Below, piece by piece: positions 15,863 through 25,027 of a stretch of DNA of 64,000 bases (within the stretch, counting starts at the first letter, position 1; each line of letters opens with the position of its first letter). The DNA is from Pantoea sp. Lij88 (GTDB lineage Bacteria > Pseudomonadota > Gammaproteobacteria > Enterobacterales > Enterobacteriaceae), in contig NZ_CP118267.1 in the NCBI RefSeq assembly GCF_030062155.1, positions 434,001 to 498,000 of the forward strand, written 5' to 3'. Made by a program: the position numbers and the translations under genes. A model generated the notes under the pieces. It saw only the letters and a list, made by a program, of their open reading frames with translations. It did no database searches and was not told the origin of the DNA.

Positions 15863-18418
15863 GTGAAAGTCACTCAGCACGCTCAAATGGGAAAGACCAG
15901 GCGCGTGAAACCGTTTTATGCCTCTCCCTGGCTGGCTGGCGTTCCGGGTCTGATGCTGATTCTGTTCTGCCCGCTACGCGGCGCGCGCGCGGATGACTAC
16001 TTTAATCCGGCGGCGCTGGAGTTTTCATCCGACCAGCATAACGCCGCCGATCTCCACTATTTTGCCCGTGAGGGCGGCCAGCAACCCGGCACTTATCCTG
16101 TCACGCTGTTGCTCAATAACAGAGTCATCGATAGCCGGGATGTCACTTTTGTGCAGGGCAAAAACGGGCTGGTTCCGCAACTGACGGTGGCAGATCTGTC
16201 AGGGATGGGGGTAAACGTAGAAGGTTTCTCTGCGTTCAGCCATCTGAAGAAAGATGAGGCGGTTGATGAGCTGGGTGATTTCATCCCCGATGCCTCGACC
16301 GACTTTGATTTTGCGCATCAGCAGTTGAACCTCTCAATCCCCCAGATCGCCCTGAAGATGAAAGATCGCGGTTATGTCGATCCTGCGAGCTGGGATGAGG
16401 GCGTCTCTGCCGCTTTTGTGAACTACAACCTTACCGGAAGCAGCAGCCGGACTGAGAGCCAGCGCTGGAACGCGACGCTGCTCAGCCTGCGCAGCGGGGC
16501 CAATTTTGGTGCATGGCGGCTGCGTAACATCGCCACCTGGCGCTACGATCTGGTCAGCCACTGGCAATCCCAGACGACGTATCTGGAGCGCGATCTTAAG
16601 ACACTGAAAAGTCAGTTTCGGGTAGGGGATACCTACACCTCCGGAGACGTTTTTGACAGCGTGCAGTTTCGCGGTGTGCAGATCATGTCTGATGACACCA
16701 TGCTGCCCGAAAGTCAGCGCGGCTTTGCGCCGGTGATCCACGGCATCGCCCATAGCAACGCCCGTGTGACGGTGAGTCAGCATGGCTATGTGATTTATGA
16801 AACCGTGGTCGCGCCGGGTGCATTCGAAATCAAAGATCTCTATCCCACGGCGCAGAGTGGTGACCTCGACATCACCATTAATGAAAGCGATGGCTCGGTG
16901 CGCACCTTCACCCAGCCTTACTCTGCGGTGCCTTATATGCTGCGGCAGGGACATCTGAAATACAGCCTCAGTGGCGGTCGTTATCACTATTCCGGCAGCA
17001 ATAATCTGCGTTCGCCTGAGTTTGTGCAATCCACCCTGTTTTATGGATTGCCGCATGACTTTACCGCCTTTGGTGGCGCACAGCTTGCGCAGAACTATCA
17101 CGCTGTGGCGGTGGGCCTGGGTAAAAGCCTGGGCGATTTTGGCTCGCTGGGGACCGATGTCACCGTGGCCAGAACCCGTTTGCCACAGGGCCAGAGCAGC
17201 CGTGGTCAGTCCGTGCGCGCGCAGTATCAAAAAAATTTCGCCTCAACCCAAACCACCTTCAGCATGGCAAGCTATCGCTACTCTTCCAGCGGCTTCTATG
17301 CCTTCAGCGAAGCGAATGCGATGACCCGCCAGGCAGGCTATGTGGCTAACAAACGCAGCCGCTCGGAGATTTCGATCTCTCAGGGGATCGGTGACTATGG
17401 CAGCCTCAGCGCCTCTGCCTATGTGCAGCGCTACTGGCGATCAAATAGTGAAGATCGCACTCTGCATCTCGGTTTCTACAGCAATGTCAAAGGCATTTCA
17501 TGGGGCGTGGCCGGGTTTTACACCGACTCGACCCGCGCACGTAAAGCTGACCGCGCGGTCTCGTTCAATGTCTCCATCCCCCTCAGCGCATTCCTGTCAG
17601 ACAGCGCCGTCAGCTACAGCATGAATGCCAGCAATGATGGGGATGTCTCGCAGCAGGTCAGCCTGTCGGGCAGTGCGTTGCAGAACAACAACCTGCATTA
17701 CAACCTGCAGCAGGGCCACGACAGCCAGGGACAGAATGTGAACAGCAACGGCTCGCTGGACTATCGCGGCAGTCGCGGCAGCGTCAGTGCCGGAGTCAGT
17801 CACGATCGGCACAGCAGCGAGTTTAACTATGGTCTGTCGGGCGGCATCGTCGCGCATGCAAACGGCATTACGCTGAGCCAGCCTCTGGGCGACACATTCG
17901 CCATCGTTCGGGTGCCGGATACGGCAGATGTGGGGATTCAGAGCAGCAGTAATGTGGTCACCGATGGTCGTGGCTATGCCATTGTGCCTTCACTCTCGCC
18001 TTACCATGAAAATGCGATTGAACTGGAAACGGAAACGCTGCCCGACAACGTTGATGTCGAACTGGATGGACAAACGGCTATCCCAACACGTGGAGCGATT
18101 GTGATGGCCGACTACGCGACTCACGTGGGGAATCGGGTGCTGTTCACGCTGACCTGGCAGGACGCCTTCCCGCCTTTTGGCGCGACGGGGAAAATTGCAC
18201 TCGCTGCAGAAGATAAAAATAGCAGCACCAGCGGCATCGTCGCTGAAAAAGGCGAACTCTATCTGAGCGGTGTGCCCGCTGAGGGCGTCATTGAGGTGAT
18301 GTGGCAGGAAGAGGGGGTGCAGAAAAGCTGTCGAGCGCCATTCCGCCTGTCCGCCGCCAGCGGCACCAATCCGGTCAGACTGGTTCCGGCGGTTTGCCAG
18401 TCATCCACAGGAATTTAA
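15863..18418 (+). CDS. Outer membrane fimbrial usher (FimD/PapC family)
   Basis: An 851-aa usher with an N-terminal signal region (a hydrophobic stretch ending near ARA/DDYFNPAALEF), the N-terminal chaperone-binding domain, a 24-strand barrel with plug (YVIYETVVAPGAFEIKDLYPTAQSGDLDITINESDGS is the plug-proximal signature), and the C-terminal domains (LFTLTWQDAFPPFGA, then SGVPAEGVIEVMWQ and a Cys pair). It secretes and assembles the subunits. A GTG at 15863 is used as start; an ATG at 15887 is an alternative. The adhesin gene starts 1 bp after its stop. Confidence 0.92.
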   Translation: MKVTQHAQMGKTRRVKPFYASPWLAGVPGLMLILFCPLRGARADDYFNPAALEFSSDQHNAADLHYFAREGGQQPGTYPVTLLLNNRVIDSRDVTFVQGKNGLVPQLTVADLSGMGVNVEGFSAFSHLKKDEAVDELGDFIPDASTDFDFAHQQLNLSIPQIALKMKDRGYVDPASWDEGVSAAFVNYNLTGSSSRTESQRWNATLLSLRSGANFGAWRLRNIATWRYDLVSHWQSQTTYLERDLKTLKSQFRVGDTYTSGDVFDSVQFRGVQIMSDDTMLPESQRGFAPVIHGIAHSNARVTVSQHGYVIYETVVAPGAFEIKDLYPTAQSGDLDITINESDGSVRTFTQPYSAVPYMLRQGHLKYSLSGGRYHYSGSNNLRSPEFVQSTLFYGLPHDFTAFGGAQLAQNYHAVAVGLGKSLGDFGSLGTDVTVARTRLPQGQSSRGQSVRAQYQKNFASTQTTFSMASYRYSSSGFYAFSEANAMTRQAGYVANKRSRSEISISQGIGDYGSLSASAYVQRYWRSNSEDRTLHLGFYSNVKGISWGVAGFYTDSTRARKADRAVSFNVSIPLSAFLSDSAVSYSMNASNDGDVSQQVSLSGSALQNNNLHYNLQQGHDSQGQNVNSNGSLDYRGSRGSVSAGVSHDRHSSEFNYGLSGGIVAHANGITLSQPLGDTFAIVRVPDTADVGIQSSSNVVTDGRGYAIVPSLSPYHENAIELETETLPDNVDVELDGQTAIPTRGAIVMADYATHVGNRVLFTLTWQDAFPPFGATGKIALAAEDKNSSTSGIVAEKGELYLSGVPAEGVIEVMWQEEGVQKSCRAPFRLSAASGTNPVRLVPAVCQSSTGI

Positions 18419-18419
18419 G

Positions 18420-19529
18420 ATGAAATCAGCTCAGCATTTAATGAAAGGTACCCTGCTGGTTCTCCCGGCTCTTGTCTCTTTGCCCGCACTGGCGCAGGAG
18501 TCCTGTCAGGGTGTCAGCCAGGTGGTGGTACAGGTGCATAACGTCAACTATGTGCCGGGTGCAGCCGATGGCACACCTATTTCGGCGCAGATGCCACTGC
18601 AAAGTACCAATGCCTTTACCTGTAACAAGAACAGCGGCGAGCAGGGCTATAACTACAAAGACATGGGATTTCAGATTAACGCGGAAGAGTCCGGGTTACA
18701 GACGACTATTGCAGGCGGACACAATACGCCGATATACCGTGTTCCGGGTGTCGACAGCATCGGTTTCGCTATCGGTTTCAAAGAGCCGTCTTATTGTGGC
18801 GGTGCCTTCTCTGATACCACCGGCAAGGGCAAAATCAGTTCAGTCTGTAACGCTCAGACCAGCCCGCAGTTTAACTCTGCGAATGTCATCACCCTTCAGT
18901 CCTACGTGGTGTTCTATAAAATCCCCGGTCAGCGATCGCCGCTGAATCCTGGCGATCAGCCGGCCAGCGTGGGTGAGGCTAACATTGGCAATGCCAGCTT
19001 AAACGTGGGGGACAGCGCCGCCAGCAGCCAGCCCATCAATGACAAGCCGCTGATTTTCCTCTCCAGCTTTACCGTGCAGTATGGCAGCTGTGCTGTAGTT
19101 ACCTCGCAGTCCGCCATTAATGTCGATATGGGTAAAGTGAGTAAGGCCGAGTTTACCGGCATCGGCAGCCGGGCGGGAAGCCAGAAGGGCTTTCAGATTC
19201 AGGTGATGTGCGAGCACAGCGCGGCGGTGAAAGTCGGTTTCTTCGGTATGGCGACCCAGAGCGATAAAGATGCCATCAGCCTGACGCCGCAGAGTAATTC
19301 TGCTTCCGGCGTAGGCATCGCCCTGACCTATGGGCCCGGCCTGCAGGTTCCGGAAGGGCAGCGGGTGCCGCTGAATGTCTCAACCGACCAGTTGCCGGTG
19401 CTGACCACCGTCTCCACACCCAATCAGGCGGCGTCGATGGCGTTTAACGCGCAATATATTCAGACAGACGGCCAGGTGATGGCGGGGAAAGCAGACAGCA
19501 CCGTCACCTTTAATCTGGTCTATAACTAA
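18420..19529 (+). CDS. Two-domain fimbrial tip adhesin
   Basis: A 369-aa secreted protein: signal peptide to about residue 25 (LPALA), an N-terminal receptor-binding-like domain (about 27-215, cysteines in ESCQG, FTCNK, SYCGG and SVCNA) and a C-terminal pilin domain (about 215-369, starting YGSCAVVTSQSAINVDMGKV, ending STVTFNLVYN). This is the layout of FimH-like tip adhesins. The ligand cannot be predicted. Last gene of the operon, followed by a 10-bp-stem hairpin. Confidence 0.88.
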   Translation: MKSAQHLMKGTLLVLPALVSLPALAQESCQGVSQVVVQVHNVNYVPGAADGTPISAQMPLQSTNAFTCNKNSGEQGYNYKDMGFQINAEESGLQTTIAGGHNTPIYRVPGVDSIGFAIGFKEPSYCGGAFSDTTGKGKISSVCNAQTSPQFNSANVITLQSYVVFYKIPGQRSPLNPGDQPASVGEANIGNASLNVGDSAASSQPINDKPLIFLSSFTVQYGSCAVVTSQSAINVDMGKVSKAEFTGIGSRAGSQKGFQIQVMCEHSAAVKVGFFGMATQSDKDAISLTPQSNSASGVGIALTYGPGLQVPEGQRVPLNVSTDQLPVLTTVSTPNQAASMAFNAQYIQTDGQVMAGKADSTVTFNLVYN

Positions 19530-19536
19530 CGGATCT

Positions 19537-19567
19537 GTGCATCACCGGGGCAAGCCAGGTGATGCAC
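19537..19567 (+). terminator. Terminator-like hairpin after the fimbrial operon
   Basis: Perfect 10-bp stem GTGCATCACC (19537-19546) / GGTGATGCAC (19558-19567) with an 11-nt loop, just after the adhesin stop. It lacks a T-run. Confidence 0.5.
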
Positions 19568-19708
19568 GCTCAGGCTGATAAAAACACGCTCAGCCTCATC
19601 TCCTGCAGCAATCGTCAAAACCCGGCAACCCCGACCCACGGTTTCTTCTAATCTCTGTTAAAATTATCCCTCTGCGCCACTTTGCAGGATGCATGCTCGG
19701 GAGAAACT

Positions 19709-20236
19709 ATGTTGTGGATTTGGAATGCCCTGATTGTTCTGGTCACCGTTATTGGTATGGAGATAACGGCTGCACTGGCGCACAAATATATTATGCATGG
19801 CTGGGGGTGGGGCTGGCATCTGTCACATCATGAACCGCATAAAGGCTGGTTTGAGGTTAACGACCTCTATGCTGTCGTCTTCGCCTGCCTGTCGATTTTG
19901 CTTATTTATCTGGGCAGCACTGGTGTCTGGCCATTGCAGTGGATCGGCGCAGGGATGACGCTCTACGGCCTGCTCTATTTTATTGTCCATGACGGCCTGG
20001 TCCATCAGCGCTGGCCATTCCGCTATGTTCCGCGCCGGGGTTATCTGCGCCGACTCTACATGGCGCACCGCATGCATCATGCGGTACGCGGGAAAGAGGA
20101 TTGTGTGTCGTTTGGTTTCCTTTATGCGCCGCCGCTGTCAAAACTGCAGGCGACGCTGCGGGAACGTCACGGTGTCAAACGGGGCGCTGCCAGAGGGAAG
20201 CCGGGCGTGGAGCATGACGCGCCATCCGGGAAGTAA
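19709..20236 (+). CDS. crtZ: Beta-carotene hydroxylase CrtZ
   Basis: A 175-aa integral membrane di-iron hydroxylase that converts beta-carotene to zeaxanthin. The histidine motifs of the fatty-acid-hydroxylase superfamily are present: HKYIMH, HLSHHEPH, HDGLVH and HRMHH, with membrane segments between. The ATG at 19709 follows TCGGGAGAAACT; an upstream TTG frame extension is not used. It runs opposite to the other crt genes and overlaps the 3' end of crtB by 62 bp, tail to tail. Confidence 0.95.
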   Translation: MLWIWNALIVLVTVIGMEITAALAHKYIMHGWGWGWHLSHHEPHKGWFEVNDLYAVVFACLSILLIYLGSTGVWPLQWIGAGMTLYGLLYFIVHDGLVHQRWPFRYVPRRGYLRRLYMAHRMHHAVRGKEDCVSFGFLYAPPLSKLQATLRERHGVKRGAARGKPGVEHDAPSGK

Positions 20237-21104
20237 CCGCCTGACCTGATGCCGCTACCAGCATAGCCAGTTTCTCAGGCGTGCTGGTGGACTGGCGTTT
20301 ATCCCACGCCTGTGAACCCGCCTGAACCACCTTCATTCCAATCTTACGATAGACCTGCCTTGCCGTCGCAATCGCCCACGCTGAGCGCAGCGGTAAACCT
20401 GGCAGGCCTGCCAATGCCGAATGGTAATAAGGCTCTGCCGTTTCCACCAGCCGACGGGCAACGCGGCTGAGCGCCTGCCGATTTTGCGGCGCGGCCAGCG
20501 TCTCCCGCGTCAGTCCCTCTTCAGCCAGCCACTCTGCGGGCAGATAACACCGCCCCGCTTCAGCATCCTCAACGATATCACGCGCAATATTGGTCAGCTG
20601 AAACGCCAGGCCGAGATCGCAGGCGCGATCCAGCGTGGCGTTGTCGCGCACGCCCATAATCTGCGCCATCATCAGACCCACCACGCCCGCTACGTGATAG
20701 CAATAGCGCAGCGTATCATCCAGCGTCTGATAGCGGGTCTCCTGCACATCCATCGCAAAGCCTGCCAGATGATCAAAGGCGTAGGCGGGCAGAATGTCGT
20801 GCGCCATTGCCACCTCCTGAAAGGCCGCAAAGGCGGGTTCATGCATCTGCGAACCGGCATAGGCCTGACGGGTTTTCATCTCCAGCTGCGCCAGGCGCTG
20901 TTCGGCAGATTGCAGCGACGGGGTCTCGTTGCTGAAGCCCAGTACCTGATCGTCGATCACATCGTCACAGTGACGACACCAGGAGTAGAGCATCAGCACA
21001 CTGCGCCGGGTTTTGGCATCAAAAAGCTTCGATGCGGTGGCAAAACTTTTCGAACCCACTTCCATAGTTTCTACAGCATGATCGAGCAGTGACGGACTAT
21101 TCAA
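20175..21104 (-). CDS. crtB: Phytoene synthase CrtB
   Basis: A 309-aa prenyl transferase that condenses two GGPP to phytoene. The two Asp-rich metal-binding motifs are DDVIDD (about residue 47) and DIVED (about 165), with the signature LTNIARDIVEDAEAGRCYLPAEWL. It overlaps the crtI stop by 4 bp (ATGA) and is the last gene of the minus-strand crtEXYIB operon. Its 3' end overlaps crtZ by 62 bp, so the two convergent mRNAs are complementary there. Confidence 0.95.
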   Translation of the reverse strand: MNSPSLLDHAVETMEVGSKSFATASKLFDAKTRRSVLMLYSWCRHCDDVIDDQVLGFSNETPSLQSAEQRLAQLEMKTRQAYAGSQMHEPAFAAFQEVAMAHDILPAYAFDHLAGFAMDVQETRYQTLDDTLRYCYHVAGVVGLMMAQIMGVRDNATLDRACDLGLAFQLTNIARDIVEDAEAGRCYLPAEWLAEEGLTRETLAAPQNRQALSRVARRLVETAEPYYHSALAGLPGLPLRSAWAIATARQVYRKIGMKVVQAGSQAWDKRQSTSTPEKLAMLVAASGQAVTSRMARHAPRPASLWQRPV

Positions 21105-22579
21105 GCCAGATCCTCCAGCATCAATCCTGCGGTGGCTTTAGCCGAACCAATCACGCCGGGAATACCCGCACCCGGATGGGTGCCAGCCCCGACCAGGTAC
21201 AGGTTATTGATATTCTTATCGCGGTTGTGAGGCCGGAACCAGGCGCTCTGCGTCAGGATCGGCTCCACCGAGAATGCCGAACCCTGATATGCGTTCAGCT
21301 CATCGCGGAAATCAAACGGCGTGAAGATGCGGTGCGTCACCAGCTGACTGCGCAGGCCCGGCATGTAGTGCTGTTCCAGATAGTCGAAGATGCGATCGCG
21401 CAGGCGCGGACCCTCAACGGCCCAGTCAATATCGGCAGTGCCAAGGTGCGGCACGGGAGCCAGCACGTAATAACTGCCGCAGCCTTCGGGTGCCAGGGAG
21501 GGATCGGTCACGCAGGGCGCATGCAGATAGAGTGAGAAGTCTTCTGCCAGGGCGTCTTTGTTAAAGATCTCATCAATCAATTCGCGGTAGCGCGGACCGA
21601 AGCAGACCGTGTGGTGCGCCAGCTGATCGTGATGGTGATTCAGGCCGAAATAGATCACGAACAGCGAATTGCTCATGCGCTTGTTCTGCAGGGATTTCCC
21701 CTGTGCCATCGAGGCCGGATGCTGGCTCAGCAGATCGCGATAGGTGTGAACCACATCCGCATTGGAGGCAACCGCGCGGGTCGGGAATACCCGGCCATCT
21801 TCCAGATGCACGGCGGTGATTTTATTTTCCAGCGTCTCCAGCCGGGCAACGCTGGCATTCAGCTCCACTTCGCCGCCCAGATCCTCGAACAGTTTCACCA
21901 TGCCCTGCACCAGCGCGCCGGTGCCACCGCGGGGGAACCAGACACCCCATTCGCGTTCCAGCGCATGAATCAGGGTATAGATAGATGAGGTGGCAAACGG
22001 GTTTCCGCCCACCAGCAGCGAGTGGAAAGAGAAGGCCTGACGAAGATGCTCATCTTCAATGTAGCTGGCCACTTTGCTGTAGACACTGCGCCACGCCTGC
22101 AGTTTCGCCAGTTGCGGTGCGGCACGCAGCATGTCGCGGAACGACAGAAACGGCACGGTGCCGAGCTTCAGATAACCCTCCGCAAACACCGCGCGCGAAT
22201 AATCCAGGAAGCGACGATAGCCTTCAACGTCACGCGGATTAAACGCAGCAATCTGCGCTTCCAGCGCGGGCTGATCGTTGTCATAACTGAACACCTTGCC
22301 GGACTCCCAGCAGAGGCGATAAAACGGCTTGACCGGCATCAGCTCGACATAGTCAGAGAGCTTTTTGCCCGCCAGGGTGAACAGCTCTTCAATGGCGCTG
22401 GGATCGGTGATTACCGTCGGGCCGGCATCAAAGGTGTAGCCCTGATCTTCGTAGACATATGCCCGGCCGCCCGGCTTGTCACGCTGCTCCAGCAGACGGG
22501 TGGGAATGCCTGACGCCTGAAGGCGAATGGCCAGAGCCAGACCACCAAAGCCTGCGCCAATTACTGTGGTTCTATTCAT
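21101..22579 (-). CDS. crtI: Phytoene desaturase CrtI
   Basis: A 492-aa FAD enzyme that introduces four double bases-pair-conserving desaturations to turn phytoene into lycopene. N-terminal FAD fold: TTVIGAGFGGLALAIRLQASG, then LEQRDKPGGRAY and DAGPTVITDPS. The C-terminal carotenoid signature is NLYLVGAGTHPGAGIPGVIGSAKATA. It overlaps crtY by 4 bp and crtB by 4 bp, so translation is coupled along the operon. Confidence 0.95.
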   Translation of the reverse strand: MNRTTVIGAGFGGLALAIRLQASGIPTRLLEQRDKPGGRAYVYEDQGYTFDAGPTVITDPSAIEELFTLAGKKLSDYVELMPVKPFYRLCWESGKVFSYDNDQPALEAQIAAFNPRDVEGYRRFLDYSRAVFAEGYLKLGTVPFLSFRDMLRAAPQLAKLQAWRSVYSKVASYIEDEHLRQAFSFHSLLVGGNPFATSSIYTLIHALEREWGVWFPRGGTGALVQGMVKLFEDLGGEVELNASVARLETLENKITAVHLEDGRVFPTRAVASNADVVHTYRDLLSQHPASMAQGKSLQNKRMSNSLFVIYFGLNHHHDQLAHHTVCFGPRYRELIDEIFNKDALAEDFSLYLHAPCVTDPSLAPEGCGSYYVLAPVPHLGTADIDWAVEGPRLRDRIFDYLEQHYMPGLRSQLVTHRIFTPFDFRDELNAYQGSAFSVEPILTQSAWFRPHNRDKNINNLYLVGAGTHPGAGIPGVIGSAKATAGLMLEDLA

Positions 22580-23736
22580 TGCATCGCCTGTTGACGGTGA
22601 GGGGTCATAATAGCCTGTAATGCCGCCAGTACGGGAACCGGTGGCTTGCCGCTCAGGATACGCAGCCGATCAGGCAAAGTGAGTTTTCCCGCATAAAAAC
22701 GGGCGATCAGACCTTCGGGAAGGCCGTAAAAACGTTGCATCACCTGCCAGCGCTGATCCGCCGGACCGGCCAGAAACAGCATCCGGTTCAGCATGCGAAA
22801 GAAGCGCTGCTGCTGCCAGGTCTGTGAAGCAAATTGCGCAATGGTGGCGTGCAGAGTCTCAGAGGTAAACGTCTGCATCTGCGCCAGCCGATCAGCCAGC
22901 GCGACCGCCAGCGGCAGTGAGTAACCGGTGGTGGGATGGAATAGCCCGGCACGCAGACCGCTGCAGGGTAAATCGCGTTTCTGCCAGAAAGCGGCAATGT
23001 CGCCAGTCAGCGTAATCGGCAATGCGCCCTGTTCTTCGCGCAGCAGCCGGTTTAATTGCCAGCCCTGCTGCGCGGCATAGTCACGGATATTCTGACGGGC
23101 GCACTCGCCCTCCAGCGTGGCGTTATCAATATAGTGAGTATCTTCAATCAGCAGCGTATCGGCTGAAAAGGGCAGGCTGTAGACAAAGCGATAGCCTGCC
23201 TGCTGATCCACCGTCGCGTCCATAATGATCGGTGCGGTCAGACCGTGTGGCGCACTGAGCTGCCACTCCTGCCCGACAAAAGCCTGAAAGCCCATCCGCA
23301 GCGCGGCATCGGGCTGATAGCCCCGGCCATCGATGACCGCGTCTGTTTCCAGTACCCGTCCATCCTCCAGCGTGACTGAGCGTGAAGCGATGCTCGCCAC
23401 CCTGGTGTTCAGCAGCAGATCCGGTGCAAACCGGTCGCGGATAACCTGCGCGAAACGTTCTGCGGTTACGCAGAAATAGCCACTTTGCAGGGAACGGTTT
23501 CGTTGCGGAAAGCGCACCTCGTAACCGGGCCAGTGGTGAACCACCAGCGGAGCAACCCAGTGATGCTGCGTTTCAGTGAGATCTTCCGCATGAAACGACC
23601 AGGTGTGATGCGCGCCCGGCTCACTTTCGGCATCAATCAGCAGAATGCGCAGGGCGGGCCGCTGCTGACGCAGTCGCAGAGCAATCAGCCCGTTCGCCAG
23701 CCCGGCACCCACCAGAATCAGATCATACTGCGGCAT
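22576..23736 (-). CDS. crtY: Lycopene beta-cyclase CrtY
   Basis: A 386-aa lycopene cyclase forming beta-carotene from lycopene. The flavin/NAD-binding start is LILVGAGLANGLIALRL, followed by HTWSFH and VIDGRGYQPD, and a C-terminal block GLFHPTTGYSLPLAV characteristic of CrtY-type cyclases. It overlaps crtX by 14 bp and crtI by 4 bp. Confidence 0.95.
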   Translation of the reverse strand: MPQYDLILVGAGLANGLIALRLRQQRPALRILLIDAESEPGAHHTWSFHAEDLTETQHHWVAPLVVHHWPGYEVRFPQRNRSLQSGYFCVTAERFAQVIRDRFAPDLLLNTRVASIASRSVTLEDGRVLETDAVIDGRGYQPDAALRMGFQAFVGQEWQLSAPHGLTAPIIMDATVDQQAGYRFVYSLPFSADTLLIEDTHYIDNATLEGECARQNIRDYAAQQGWQLNRLLREEQGALPITLTGDIAAFWQKRDLPCSGLRAGLFHPTTGYSLPLAVALADRLAQMQTFTSETLHATIAQFASQTWQQQRFFRMLNRMLFLAGPADQRWQVMQRFYGLPEGLIARFYAGKLTLPDRLRILSGKPPVPVLAALQAIMTPHRQQAMQ

Positions 23737-25018
23737 AATCTCTCCTGGTGATGACCGGTTTGCGGGTCAGCATCGCCTGTTCGACGATGTCCGCCGCCAG
23801 CGTGGTGCCGCCCGCCTGACGAAGGGCGGTGCGCACTGTTTTCATCTGCTGACCATAGCTTTCATCGGCCAGTAAGGTCTGAAGCTGACGGGCCATGGCG
23901 TGGCTGGTGGTGAAGCGTGACGCGCGTCGTCCGATTCCGTGCCAGACCACTCTGGTCGCGACGCCCGGCTGGTCAAAGGCCAGCGGGATCGCCAGCAGCG
24001 GCGTCAGATGGTTAACCGCATCCAGCACCGTATTCATCCCGCCGTGGGTGATCGCCAGATCGGCCTGCGCCAGTGCAGCAGGCTGATCGGCAAAATCGAC
24101 CACCTGAACATGGCTGGCCTGCGCCAGTTTCTCCGCCTGGAACGGTGTCAGGCGACCGCAATGCGCGAGCAATAACTGCGCGTCAATTTCCTGACAGGCA
24201 CGGACGATGGTTTTAAACAGGCCGTAGCGATGTCCCTGCAGCGTGCCGAGCGAGGCAAAAATGCGCGGCCGGTCGCCATGCGGGAAATAGCGTGGTGATG
24301 ACGCAACGGGTGAGGATTCCGCTGCGCGCAGCGGCCCAACCGAATGGAAATGATCGGGCAGCGCCTGGCGGGGAAAATCCAGCTCTGGGATCAGCTGGCT
24401 GATCTGTGCCAGCGGTGAAAAACAGTGATGCAGCTTTTCGCGTGGCGCTAAACCCATCGCATGGGCGTGACGGGCGATTACCCGATCGTGACGCCGCATC
24501 AGCCAGTCATAGATTTTCTCACTGGTACGATAACGATCGCGCGCCTGATCGCTGTTGCCATAGTCAAACGGCATGACGGCCAGCGGGAAATCCGCCTCCC
24601 GGTTAAGCGGCAGCGCGCAGGCGACCGAAACAAAAGGCAGGTTCAGCGACTCTGCGGCTAAGGCACCGGCAGGCTCCATCTGATCGACGATCACCCCATC
24701 GATCGCCAGAGTGTTCAGCACCACCGGCAGTTCACGACAGAGCATATCGGTGCTGCGGGCCATCTCATTAATCAGTTTCAGCATCGACGGACCAAGAGGA
24801 TGCGCGGCCAGCTGCAGGGTATGCGCCAGACTGCCCGCCGGATGGGAGGCTAAGCCCAGCGGGAAAAAGCCGATCCGCTTATCGGTGAGAAGCGCGCTGA
24901 CATCCGTCTGCTGGATAAACGTAATCTGGTGTCCGCGAGCGAGTAAGGCCTGGCTAAGATGCTGAAGCGCCTGCACATGGCTGTAGAAGGGCGGTGCAAT
25001 GACCGCGAAGTGGCTCAT
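23723..25018 (-). CDS. crtX: Zeaxanthin glucosyltransferase CrtX
   Basis: A 431-aa GT1-family glycosyltransferase that attaches glucose to the zeaxanthin hydroxyls. It has the N-terminal acceptor domain (AVIAPPFYSHVQALQHLSQALLARGHQITF) and the C-terminal nucleotide-sugar block ending THGGMNTVLDAVNHLTPLLAIPLAFDQPGVA. The start lies 9 bp after crtE, with AAGGATGCTGC as ribosome site. No idi gene lies between crtE and crtX, unlike some Pantoea clusters. Confidence 0.94.
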   Translation of the reverse strand: MSHFAVIAPPFYSHVQALQHLSQALLARGHQITFIQQTDVSALLTDKRIGFFPLGLASHPAGSLAHTLQLAAHPLGPSMLKLINEMARSTDMLCRELPVVLNTLAIDGVIVDQMEPAGALAAESLNLPFVSVACALPLNREADFPLAVMPFDYGNSDQARDRYRTSEKIYDWLMRRHDRVIARHAHAMGLAPREKLHHCFSPLAQISQLIPELDFPRQALPDHFHSVGPLRAAESSPVASSPRYFPHGDRPRIFASLGTLQGHRYGLFKTIVRACQEIDAQLLLAHCGRLTPFQAEKLAQASHVQVVDFADQPAALAQADLAITHGGMNTVLDAVNHLTPLLAIPLAFDQPGVATRVVWHGIGRRASRFTTSHAMARQLQTLLADESYGQQMKTVRTALRQAGGTTLAADIVEQAMLTRKPVITRRDYAAV

Positions 25019-25027
25019 GCAGCATCC

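Noticed and set aside
16334..17230. A 298-codon open frame opposite the fimbrial usher
   Set aside because: It is antisense to a clear usher gene with low-complexity translation, so it is treated as a shadow.
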